Below, in pieces: positions 17,501-24,019 of a DNA stretch of 28,464 bases. The DNA lies in IMG/VR virus record IMGVR_UViG_3300040815_002608, positions 1 through 28,464 of that record; one strand, 5' to 3'. The notes under the pieces were generated by a model. That model was not told the DNA's origin, searched no databases, and saw only the letters and a list, made by a program, of their open reading frames with translations. The position numbers and the translations under genes were made by a program. The number at the start of each line of letters is the position of its first letter. The stretch's first letter is position 1. The stretch is from a virus.

Positions 17501-19114
17501 GTTGATACATCCTATAGTGGCCTCGGTTCATCAGATTTTTCCATATCATTTTGGATTAATAACATTAGTTCTGATGCTTCTACGAACACTAGGGTAGAAT
17601 TACGAGACTCTTCTGGTCAATATCTATACAAGATTGATATGGATGACAATATAGTTATCAATGTAAGAAGTGGCTCTTTAGGAACTCCTGGAACAGCCAC
17701 CTATACCACACAATTAGCCGGTGTTAATGGTGGTCAATGGAATCAAGTTATAATAAGATTTCCAATTGGCGATTTAAGAATGCCACCAGATCTGACTATG
17801 AATGGTACCAACTACACACCATCAGGATATTCTCATAATGGAGGAGCCCCAGGGACAATCGATAAATTATATATTTTCCTTGATGATCAATATGGTATAC
17901 AAGACTTTGTAACTTGGGATACTCTTCTTAATACATCCCAAGTTACAGAATTATATAATTCAGGAGACTGGTATGAACCATATCTACACTCAGCAGAAGG
18001 AAACATTGTTGATTGGTATATGATGGGCAACGAAGACTATTGGAAAGAAATAGGCTATAATATTGGAGATGCTTTATCTGATATTGGGGGCTCTGTAACA
18101 CGCTATATATCTTCAAGCTACGGCACAGGAGCAAACGATTTATTTTTAAGTTCCATATATGCAAGTCGCTTTATATTCACTCCGGGAGAAGGTTTACTCA
18201 GAAACTTACAAGTTTTTTCGGGCTTAAGAACATCTCTATCTTCCTCATATCCAGACTTCACTGTTTCATATGATATTGATGGAAGTCAAGAATTTGCTTC
18301 GTATGAAATGATTTACAATAATACTTCTTCAGTCGCTGTTGATCTTAATATCTCTAGCACAACAACACCTTTATTTGGTTTAGCTTCAACAGTCGATGCA
18401 GTGCCAGCGACCATAGAAACCGGTTATTTCAACACAACAACAATAGCGACCGAGAGCGTAACAAGAACCATTATATCATCTCGTTTCTCTGCTCCCGGCT
18501 CTATCGACACATTGACTTATGGCTTCTTAGATGCATACTCTCAAGAATACTCAGTATATAACAGTCTCAACTACCGTAACCTTTCCGTTCGTGGAGCGGC
18601 GGTTCGTGTCTCATCTTCTGCTGATGGTTCTGACTTCTACAACTTTGGAGGCTCTGGTGAGGACGGAACAATAAGAGTTGATGACCATAGGGGTGAAAGA
18701 GACAGTCACAAAGCATTGCTATCTCGTCATTCCGGAAAGTTTGGTATTGACCCGCGATATGCTTCTGAGCTTGGCTCTGATCCATTAGAAGAAGCCAATC
18801 CTGATCCATCATTCCATAAACAACAACGCAATGAGAATAAAAGACCAACGGAGACTTCGACCATTTCATCGCCTGTCTTTGTAACGAGACACGACAATAT
18901 GTATGTGAACTCGGCTATTCCAAGATCTGATTTCCAATACAAGTGGGTAACTTCTTCACTTGGAGATAATTACAGTATTACAAGTGGAAAGCAAAGAATG
19001 TATGGATACGCACACCCAACAGGAATCCTAAGTTCATCTGTTGAGATAGATGGAGATTCCGGTTTCGTTCCGGCAATAACTTTCCCAACAGCCTCAGAGA
19101 TTTTTGGAGAATAG
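11504..19114 (+). CDS. Giant baseplate / receptor-binding protein with multiple LamG-like domains and a gpI-like helical segment (2536 aa)
   Basis: The start overlaps the previous gene by 11 nt. Domains in order: a conserved N-terminus; LamG-like domain 1, about 165-350 (GITTEFWLKKDAF, DWHHYALSF, DDFRYWK); a helical segment, about 455-600 (LYQIIASYFDTLHVQIGALP, IYKHKGTEGAIRNMLRCFGI), resembling the KGT region of P2 gpI-type tail proteins; LamG-like cassette 2, about 725-1095; a ConA-like scaffold domain, about 1097-1230 (NFQVYLVRDE, WNISVRVKP, RFYVGSHRTNFTG); a helical region, about 1390-1500; a beta region; LamG-like cassette 3, about 1946-2315; and a C-terminal domain beginning near SRFSAPG (2326). 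LamG folds commonly bind glycans, so host recognition is likely. The gpI-like part and its place after gp6/J suggest it also joins the baseplate wedge, like T4 gp7 or P2 gpI. No chaperone, protease or signal-peptide motif is seen. Family function is not established. Confidence 0.8.
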   Translation: MSIKSLFNNKTKTVENASSGSADVESKDFILSTTQRNETFQPFIDFASASNFAKFGSAEEYYKNAIERIHNEYPYDGSENEKLQFELSSSYLDKYILDNRYPKTNGYINLSHGGWGTQQSEADGYGLSDNNEYIFMRGGIHVPDENTDSELRKWFDKSVVYDEDKNRVSSLKMDLAQGITTEFWLKKDAFDLAKTEKEVILDLWNGEASSSSDYGRFTLALSGTANGEDTFIVTLQSGTDGFYEQSIGTATVTTSSLSDWHHYALSFVSASSTITGRLYVDGELNESKSLGSTGIDEIGGLINGYIGALQTSPSGSSAVQYAGKLSASIDDFRYWKTRRTSRQIYNNWYRHVGGGTNTDDANVYLGVYYKFNEGVVGNTSIDSSVLDYSGRLVNGSWTGYSSGARSTDSAFVESGLLTSEPKDPIIYSSHSDVVSLKEELMTSGSAHDRENPALLYNKVPQWIRDEDEANDFTTKKLYQIIASYFDTLHVQIGALPHLKNKVYPESNYKPLPFADRLLEDKGLIVANLFADSDVLEAFGDRDLNQVQFEKKVTDIKNQIYTNIYNNLEDIYKHKGTEGAIRNMLRCFGIDDELVKLNVYTDEGTHYFSDAFKHTSINKKYVDFNKKENLGGSIFQTSSANHSLTYTSGSGDEKLEQYNAMSSEVSIIAPKKLGFFDEGHFDTPFLSASVFGMHTAGPVSSDYTWGASATIETPQYASIPFDMVTSSSLEHQAELELTAGSDTALIVSADPNQALTTDPSTIDHIIYTGSYGLAFRASGSTGGANGPFANQNSYSGADKSNLSLTFWLSGSGENAPSDTVLFVFQRNTLPRDVFALTVNNGDFEVFISSSGGTNTITYDTNHAIADGWTHYALVFSDTTEPVMYKNASLVTTSGYSDPGGTVANIQRFLVYLDEETAYQDIVVWTKQLTSADVSNLYGNGNWVNPTSVSASSINDWYKYGYEDYWSGLGFSEGDTLGASTYTISSSYSAGSGNDLGILSSTRAQQFKFTLGNNPFGDAKSDTTIRNELTAALNNVFSANFGNTTYTGADGATATFTLQSGSTGPATVSASEVSSSFIIGTLNDGDPLETVIDGNDTANFQVYLVRDELESSSGKFLLKDYDGNITLESPVYKEVYSNEPWNISVRVKPEDYPIAGNVVTSSNRDYVLEFYGVNHAFDTVKNEFFLTQSLNYETGSAYLSSAKRFYVGSHRTNFTGSVLEQTDIKAGRFNLWYDYVGNDEVKLHNRDVSSKGNKRTARPSTMFSKDLEGYEIPTYELLAADWDFELVSTSDSSGEFITVDASSGSTDTRYGWIDNIVRREHRAKGFGFPASTTIAANEIVYSSKKELPEIGYSADGVTIKGEQEEYFIEDEDVSDNFYALEKSMYQTISEEMMRTLSTAQEMSNLMGEAVERYRLEYKKLNHVRRMFFEDVEQDPDFDKFTEYFKWIDSSVSYMVSQMFPMSVRFSKGISDVVESHLFERNKYQNKFPLITTHTATEGRAVGIGQSKYRWEFGHAPVEAGAGDNDNCLWQKERAERTDIPERETIRQVIGNRNNAEGTTVSGSSGLYTTSTYGIRRFSETIQMKSVISQTFHPGINSTLQKDRDYVWSTTQRHSSLSSEGFPVNVLLVGAGEGQGIELPVECDDVEKPNQKKKFNTIVNVGKHSEGSPGGTFTPIDDSNSYEYSVKGAFKLPFEIYSGSVTTGYNARISSGYKSDAVVTNLHTDTTDFSNDIPLQGPFTQQWVGGHQARHVDLNRYDTSLYDEEAEAAPANNIHNLYTRPEAWRFLVVESGGDSDGALGLTDPQYGVTAIFGHPNSGSYPDAAKKAATLYRDGRTKRAMNIANIQTTTSSVNHGNFTENYEIVSVAGGKKENNLFFRKNSETHDFLPDAIGDILPETTNYQTLIGVSNHPSGNVFGVGESNILNAVVENALEGSPASMSFIMAAPTYISQQTAPSFLEVTGASTEVLVETVNTETYDTGTDIIVESNRRAFRSFGTSEALSVDTSYSGLGSSDFSISFWINNISSDASTNTRVELRDSSGQYLYKIDMDDNIVINVRSGSLGTPGTATYTTQLAGVNGGQWNQVIIRFPIGDLRMPPDLTMNGTNYTPSGYSHNGGAPGTIDKLYIFLDDQYGIQDFVTWDTLLNTSQVTELYNSGDWYEPYLHSAEGNIVDWYMMGNEDYWKEIGYNIGDALSDIGGSVTRYISSSYGTGANDLFLSSIYASRFIFTPGEGLLRNLQVFSGLRTSLSSSYPDFTVSYDIDGSQEFASYEMIYNNTSSVAVDLNISSTTTPLFGLASTVDAVPATIETGYFNTTTIATESVTRTIISSRFSAPGSIDTLTYGFLDAYSQEYSVYNSLNYRNLSVRGAAVRVSSSADGSDFYNFGGSGEDGTIRVDDHRGERDSHKALLSRHSGKFGIDPRYASELGSDPLEEANPDPSFHKQQRNENKRPTETSTISSPVFVTRHDNMYVNSAIPRSDFQYKWVTSSLGDNYSITSGKQRMYGYAHPTGILSSSVEIDGDSGFVPAITFPTASEIFGE
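13680..14788 (+). repeat. LamG-plus-tail cassette, copy A (inside the 2536-aa protein)
   Basis: Encodes about residues 725-1095. It has a LamG-like fold (YGLAFRASG at 770, NLSLTFWLSGSG at 800, GWTHYALVFSD, DIVVWTKQLTSADVSNLYG at 919). A distinctive tail follows: DWYKYGYEDYW (954-964), ISSSYSAGSGNDLGILSS (982-999) and a small beta module. The same layout recurs in copy B (17341-18450). Identity is at protein level; the DNA copies are diverged. By hand count, Phe is TTT in about 11 of 19 codons here, against roughly 9 of 31 in the scaffold at 15000-16600. Confidence 0.7.
17341..18450 (+). repeat. LamG-plus-tail cassette, copy B (inside the 2536-aa protein)
   Basis: Encodes about residues 1946-2315 with the same order as copy A: AFRSFGTSEALS (1988), DFSISFWINN (2011), DFVTWDTLLNTSQVTELYN (2134), DWYMMGNEDYW (2170-2180), ISSSYGTGANDLFLSS (from 2202), then a small beta module. 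Codon choice is richer in TTT, TTA and ATA than the flanking scaffold (Phe TTT about 10 of 13 by hand count). It ends just before the conserved-looking IISSRFSAPGSID segment. Confidence 0.7.
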
Positions 19115-19115
19115 A

Positions 19116-22100
19116 ATGGCGTATTATTTAGACTTTGTTGGATTGAATACATTTATTTATGAACCTGTGGGATATGACGAAGAAACACAATCTAATCCTA
19201 GTTTCAGAGAATATTTAACTCTTCCCGGCAACCGTGGTCTTACTCAAAATACATTTGGCATTAATCTTGTTGGGTTATTAGCAAAAGACGGAATACAAAA
19301 CTATAAAAATTATCTCTTCTCACACGAACTTCCGACAACCGCATCATTTTTTCCTGCTCTCATGCTTAAAAGAAATGGACCATACGGTTTTCCAACTTGG
19401 AAACAGATAAGAATAAGCGAAAACCCTTTGTCTCGTAGACAACGCAAAGAGAATGTTTTTACGTTTATCAAAGAGCCCGGCGAAGAGTTTGTGTTCAATA
19501 ACAACGGTCGACTCAACACTCTGAGGTCTAGATATGGCGCTATTCAAAAATATACCGAAAACCCCGTATCTTCCCGATTCAAGCCATTTGTTGTTGGTGG
19601 AGCAACTATTGTTGACGATGGAACAGCCGAGCGTTTTGAGATTGTTGGTTCTTATGGTAACGAAACCCTATTCTTCAACAATGAAGAAATAAACAAATAT
19701 TACAATTTAAGACATTTGAGGTCTCGTCAATATGAGACCGTCAAAGACTTTTATCTTAACGGAGGGCTTGATAAGGATGGCTCTCCACTTGACTCGTTTG
19801 AATTTCTGAAGTATGGCGAATGTGTTTATCCTCCTCGTGTTCATCAATACAAAAATTATGTGAGACAGAGAACAACTTTCTCATTTCCATGGAGAGACAA
19901 TAGAGAAGATAGAATAGAAGAGGTTTCTGACCAAGGCTTTGGTTCTGCTGTTACACAAAGCATTTGGCCTATGGATGCTTATTCCACTTGGGATACATAC
20001 GCAGAAGACTCTTATAATAGATGGGGCTTAAATGGCGTATATGGGTATACTAGAAATGACGATCCGCACACTGATTACGGTATTCTACAGAACCAGTATT
20101 CTTTTGGGTATTCTCTTATGCAGATTAACTTAGGAGCAGGTCAAATAGATAATATCTTAAGAGCAGCCCCTCAATATAACCGAAAACACACCGTTACTAT
20201 ATCGTCTTCTGTTGTTTCTCCAAACGGAATGAACATTGAAGGTATAAACACAGGCACAACAATGGGGAATATGGGAACTGATAGTGAAGATGGAATTGGT
20301 ATTCCCGGTGGTGAAGCAAAATGGGAGGCTGGTTCTCAATCTGGGTTAAATCCGTTTTATGATTCCTACGACAAATATATTCAAGGAGTCAAGCAAGCCG
20401 GAAAAGAATATTCAATCATTCCGGAATTTAGAATTAGCGATCACGTTGAGACTTACGAATCCAAGGGGGTTACTGAGGATATAGAAGGATTATTTTCATT
20501 AACAGGTGCATTATCAAATACAGCAGATTCGTCAAAAGATAATTTCTACCAAATATACTCAACAAGCGAATTTATGAAGCATTTTGAAGTTGTAAAAGAA
20601 GACCACAAAGAATTCGTACCAGCGAGTTCAATATCTCTTAAATGTAAGGCTATAAAAAAGTTTCTCCCATACGAAGGTTTTTATCCTGCTCAACGTTCTG
20701 TTGATTTAGCAAAACAGTTTTATGATTCATACTCTACATATACCGCGCTTTCCGGCGCAGAAGACAATTATGGTACCGCCAGTACTGCTCCATATTTATT
20801 TCAAAATCTTATGGTTCCAACATTTGCTCCCGGTATCTTTTTCAATACAATAAAATCTGGGGTTGCTGTTGATTATCCTTTGGTGGAAGCCACAATGAGT
20901 CTAGCTACAAATGTGACTCATAGCAACAATAATTATTTTATAAAAGGAAATCAGGATGATACGCTGTTTACCAAAAGAATTCCTTTTGAAGCATTAGTTG
21001 AACCAGAAAAGCATCTTGCTGGGTTTGATATTTTTTGTAATGAACCTCACAGATACGCCAATAATTCTGGTTCTGTTAGTTGGTCCGGAGAGGGTAATAG
21101 TCGTTTTAAACTTATGTCAAATAACTTTTTAGCAGAAGTCGCAGACTTCTTTATGCAAAAAAAAGTTTTTACAACAATATCTTCTCGCCCCTCAAGTGAT
21201 CCCAACACCGGTATTGCTCAAAATGGAAAAACTTACGCAATGCGTGTAAAGATGTATAAAAGTAAAGACCAAGCAACGATACCAAGAGTTTCTCAAGGAC
21301 GAGGAGATTATACACCTCCACAACACCCATCATCATCTCGCGAAACATTTACTATGTACTCAAGACCAACGGCTTTTGGTCCTCCACAGTGGCTATCGGG
21401 TTCAGGTATATTTGCAAGTGTTGATATGGGTTTGGGTGAGCAAGGTGAGAATTATGCTTTTACACCTCCCTATTATTATGGAGAAGCATGGGCTGATATA
21501 TCTTTTACTCCATCTCAGACAAAAAAATATACCATCTCTGAAATAATAAAAGATTCAACAGTTCAATATTATAGATATAAAGAGATAGAAGATACATTTG
21601 ATGAAGGAGCAAAAAGTTTTTTTATCGAAAAAAACTCCATGGATCTTTCTGCAACTGTTAATTTATTCTCACAATCTGATTATAGTGAAGAACAAATAGC
21701 AGAAGGCAGTCAAGTAGTACAAGATGCTAGTGAAAACCCTTCTCGTTGGGTCATACAGACCAAATTTGAAACCCCAATGTTAAATTTTAATCACCTCTCA
21801 GCATCAGATAGTGTCACACTTCCAAACAATGCTTCTCAATCTGTCCCCCGTGGAATGTGGCATCAATATGGCCTCATCGAAGAAGATCCAACAAAGGGTA
21901 TTTTCCTGCAAGTTACGGATATACCTGACTTATGGATTGAAAATGTTGTTGGAAACGATTCAGGTGATTATGAATCTTTAGCGGACCTTTGTGGCTTTTC
22001 AACAGAAGCAAAACGTCTCGGAGAGATAGCAGATGAGAAGAAGATAAGCGAAGCAGTTGTTGCGGTACCATTTATTGAAGAAGAAGGGCAAAGAAAATTC

Positions 22101-23075
22101 TTCCGAATACCTCGTATTGATATAGAAAGAGCGTTTGGAGGTTCAGTTAGCAGAAGTTTAGTAGGAGACTCGGTTCTTAAAATGGTCTCAAAAATGCAAA
22201 ACTATGTACTTCCTCCACCTATGGACTTCATTAACAACAGTAATATTGACCCATTCGCTATGTATATTTTTGAGTTCTCGCACACTCTCAAGAAGCAAGA
22301 CCTTGCAAATATATGGCAAAACCTATATCCAGAGATTGGCCAAACATTTGAAACAGCAGAGTCAACAGTATCTCATGAACTATTAGCACATGAACTATTA
22401 GGCGGCGGCGCAAAACTAAACCCACAGGGTACACTTGATGTAAATGCTGTGGGTAACGAAATTCCGAATAAAGTTCGTTGGATGGTTTTTAAAGTTAAAC
22501 AAAGAGCGGCTATAAATTACAACAAAAGAATCATCGGAAGACAAAACATAGATATTTTTGAAGAAAATGCTCCCAAAATATCTTATAATTGGCCTTATGA
22601 CTTCTTTTCTCTGGTTGAATTGGCCAAGGTTGAAGCCGAAGTTACATTCTCTGAAAGACTGGTTAAGTCCGGACAAGAACCTCGTGAAACTATTGTTCCT
22701 AAATACGGTACAAAATTCTTCGGTGAAGGAACCTCTATAGATGCTGCGAATAAAGTAGGTATTGATGAGGGAGCAAGAACTAGATCAAGTCAACAGAGCG
22801 CGGCTGAAGCTCAACGTATACGTGATGAGGTTGAAGCGGAACGACTAGCTTCTTTGAACGAGTTCGGAAGAACTCCAGAAGAAGCAGAGGAAAGAGCAAG
22901 ATTGAAATCTGAATATGCCCTCGGAACTGGTGAATATTTGGGTCGAACAACAAGCGGTGGTAGAATGACCAAGAGAATGACCAATTCAGATTATGATGGT
23001 GATGGTAAAAGAGATCCTGAAGATGGTGGTTATGACCCAACAGACATAAATAATGATGGCTCAACGGAAACATAA
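19116..23075 (+). CDS. Large tail structural protein with acidic calcium-loop-like C-terminus (1319 aa)
   Basis: The start at 19116 (MAYYLDFVGLN) has GGAGA at 19106-19110 and follows the upstream stop by 1 nt; an in-frame TTG at 19104 is rejected. No characterised family is recognised. Conserved-looking islands are RNGPYGFPTWKQIR (86-99), RWMVFKVKQRAAINY (1121-1135) and NWPYDFFSLVELAKVEAEV (1158-1176). From memory, these occur in large proteins of uncultured marine phages and in the same neighbourhood. The body is mixed beta with many Tyr, Phe and Asn. After about 1200 it changes: a charged helical stretch (about 1224-1268, AAEAQRIRDEVEAERL) and a Gly/Arg linker, then DYDGDGKRDPED (1292-1303) and DINNDG near the end. 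The latter resemble thrombospondin type 3 or dockerin calcium loops. No signal peptide is seen. It is probably a virion tail component, and this is inferred from context. Codon choice is somewhat more TTT/TTA/ATA-rich than in the upstream gene. Confidence 0.72.
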   Translation: MAYYLDFVGLNTFIYEPVGYDEETQSNPSFREYLTLPGNRGLTQNTFGINLVGLLAKDGIQNYKNYLFSHELPTTASFFPALMLKRNGPYGFPTWKQIRISENPLSRRQRKENVFTFIKEPGEEFVFNNNGRLNTLRSRYGAIQKYTENPVSSRFKPFVVGGATIVDDGTAERFEIVGSYGNETLFFNNEEINKYYNLRHLRSRQYETVKDFYLNGGLDKDGSPLDSFEFLKYGECVYPPRVHQYKNYVRQRTTFSFPWRDNREDRIEEVSDQGFGSAVTQSIWPMDAYSTWDTYAEDSYNRWGLNGVYGYTRNDDPHTDYGILQNQYSFGYSLMQINLGAGQIDNILRAAPQYNRKHTVTISSSVVSPNGMNIEGINTGTTMGNMGTDSEDGIGIPGGEAKWEAGSQSGLNPFYDSYDKYIQGVKQAGKEYSIIPEFRISDHVETYESKGVTEDIEGLFSLTGALSNTADSSKDNFYQIYSTSEFMKHFEVVKEDHKEFVPASSISLKCKAIKKFLPYEGFYPAQRSVDLAKQFYDSYSTYTALSGAEDNYGTASTAPYLFQNLMVPTFAPGIFFNTIKSGVAVDYPLVEATMSLATNVTHSNNNYFIKGNQDDTLFTKRIPFEALVEPEKHLAGFDIFCNEPHRYANNSGSVSWSGEGNSRFKLMSNNFLAEVADFFMQKKVFTTISSRPSSDPNTGIAQNGKTYAMRVKMYKSKDQATIPRVSQGRGDYTPPQHPSSSRETFTMYSRPTAFGPPQWLSGSGIFASVDMGLGEQGENYAFTPPYYYGEAWADISFTPSQTKKYTISEIIKDSTVQYYRYKEIEDTFDEGAKSFFIEKNSMDLSATVNLFSQSDYSEEQIAEGSQVVQDASENPSRWVIQTKFETPMLNFNHLSASDSVTLPNNASQSVPRGMWHQYGLIEEDPTKGIFLQVTDIPDLWIENVVGNDSGDYESLADLCGFSTEAKRLGEIADEKKISEAVVAVPFIEEEGQRKFFRIPRIDIERAFGGSVSRSLVGDSVLKMVSKMQNYVLPPPMDFINNSNIDPFAMYIFEFSHTLKKQDLANIWQNLYPEIGQTFETAESTVSHELLAHELLGGGAKLNPQGTLDVNAVGNEIPNKVRWMVFKVKQRAAINYNKRIIGRQNIDIFEENAPKISYNWPYDFFSLVELAKVEAEVTFSERLVKSGQEPRETIVPKYGTKFFGEGTSIDAANKVGIDEGARTRSSQQSAAEAQRIRDEVEAERLASLNEFGRTPEEAEERARLKSEYALGTGEYLGRTTSGGRMTKRMTNSDYDGDGKRDPEDGGYDPTDINNDGSTET
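22374..22401 (+). repeat. Short tandem repeat coding HELLA-HELLG
   Basis: CATGAACTATTAG occurs twice (22374-22386 and 22389-22401) with a 15-nt period, giving HELLA then HELLG at residues 1087-1096. Being a multiple of three, it keeps the frame and looks like a small local duplication in a loop before a GGG turn. Confidence 0.75.
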
Positions 23076-23086
23076 GGTAACATAAT

Positions 23087-24019
23087 ATGACATTTTTTAA
23101 TAAGAAAGAAGACGTTTTAAAAATTGAGTTAACACCTCACGGTAGAAAGTTATTATCTCAAGGCAAACTTATGCCTTCATATTATGCTTTTCTTGACGAT
23201 GATATTCTTTATGATGCATCTCAGGGTGGCGTATCAGAGAACAACTCTCAAAGCAAACAAAGAATACTCTCAGAAACACCATATATGAAGCCTCAGACGA
23301 ACTACAAGGGCGTTGACTCATCAAAGAGTGATATGAGCACCAAAGCAGAACAAGCGACGTTTTTACAGCAAAAGATTGGCTCTAATAACACAGCAGAGTC
23401 AAGAGCAACAGGTTGGAATGTTACAGCACTATTGGGCGAGATAGAGTCCTCACAAAATGCTCTATCAGGTTCAGATGTTGCAACTCAACCAATACCACAA
23501 CTTGAGATGGAACTCAATTATACAATGTCAGCAGGGAACGCAGCAAATCTTGAAATAGCAAACCAAGGTCTCATGTTTAACAGACAACTTCCAACGCTTG
23601 TTAAGCCAGACGGCTCATTTGTTGATATCGTTCCAGAGCAAATATTGCTTAATATATTTGAGCGTAATGGCTTCTTCCACAAAGACTCATATGAGATTGA
23701 AGTGTATCTATATGAACAAGATGAAACACAGATCGATAGAAAGCTCAAGTTCTTCGAACAAGATACACAAATCAAAAACAACATGTTGGTGGATCAGGAA
23801 ATTCAGTCAGATGAAGACATAACAAATGAATTTGTGGAATACTATTTAGATATTAGCGTAGATAAAGAGATTCCTGAAGAGGACATTTGCAAGGGGTTGA
23901 GAAGGTTGAAAGCAAAAGATATTTTCTTAGACATTGAAATTGAATGTCCAGACCGCGATGATATTGATGTGAATATCTACGGCACAAGAGTTAGAAACGA
24001 AGATTTGGAGGATTGCTAA
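23087..24019 (+). CDS. Phage structural-type protein of unknown function (310 aa)
   Basis: The start follows the upstream stop by 11 nt, with AAGG at 23074-23077. The N-terminus (MTFFNKKEDVLKIELTPHG, then GKLMPSYYAFLDDDILYD) is a distinctive pattern that I remember from conserved hypothetical proteins in marine phage genomes; no function is known to me. A low-complexity Ser/Gln/Asn middle (residues 45-150) separates it from a C-terminal region rich in Asp, Glu and Ile (DEDITNEFVEYYLDISVDKE), ending in a Cys-containing acidic tail (EDLEDC). There are no membrane segments or catalytic motifs. Its place between two large tail proteins, with its stop overlapping the next start (TAATG, 24017-24021), suggests a small tail or baseplate adaptor made together with them. 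Confidence 0.62.
   Translation: MTFFNKKEDVLKIELTPHGRKLLSQGKLMPSYYAFLDDDILYDASQGGVSENNSQSKQRILSETPYMKPQTNYKGVDSSKSDMSTKAEQATFLQQKIGSNNTAESRATGWNVTALLGEIESSQNALSGSDVATQPIPQLEMELNYTMSAGNAANLEIANQGLMFNRQLPTLVKPDGSFVDIVPEQILLNIFERNGFFHKDSYEIEVYLYEQDETQIDRKLKFFEQDTQIKNNMLVDQEIQSDEDITNEFVEYYLDISVDKEIPEEDICKGLRRLKAKDIFLDIEIECPDRDDIDVNIYGTRVRNEDLEDC
24007..24011 (+). promoter_or_regulatory. Ribosome binding site fixing the start of the 934-aa gene
   Basis: GGAGG lies 7 nt before the ATG at 24019. It selects that ATG over the in-frame TTG at 24013, which lies only 1 nt from the site. It is inside the last codons of the 310-aa gene, so translation is probably coupled. Confidence 0.8.

Noticed and set aside
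22374-22410. HELLAH as a zinc-protease HExxH motif
   Set aside because: The spacing is HExxxH, not HExxH. The residues arise from a short tandem repeat, and no supporting third ligand or protease fold is seen.
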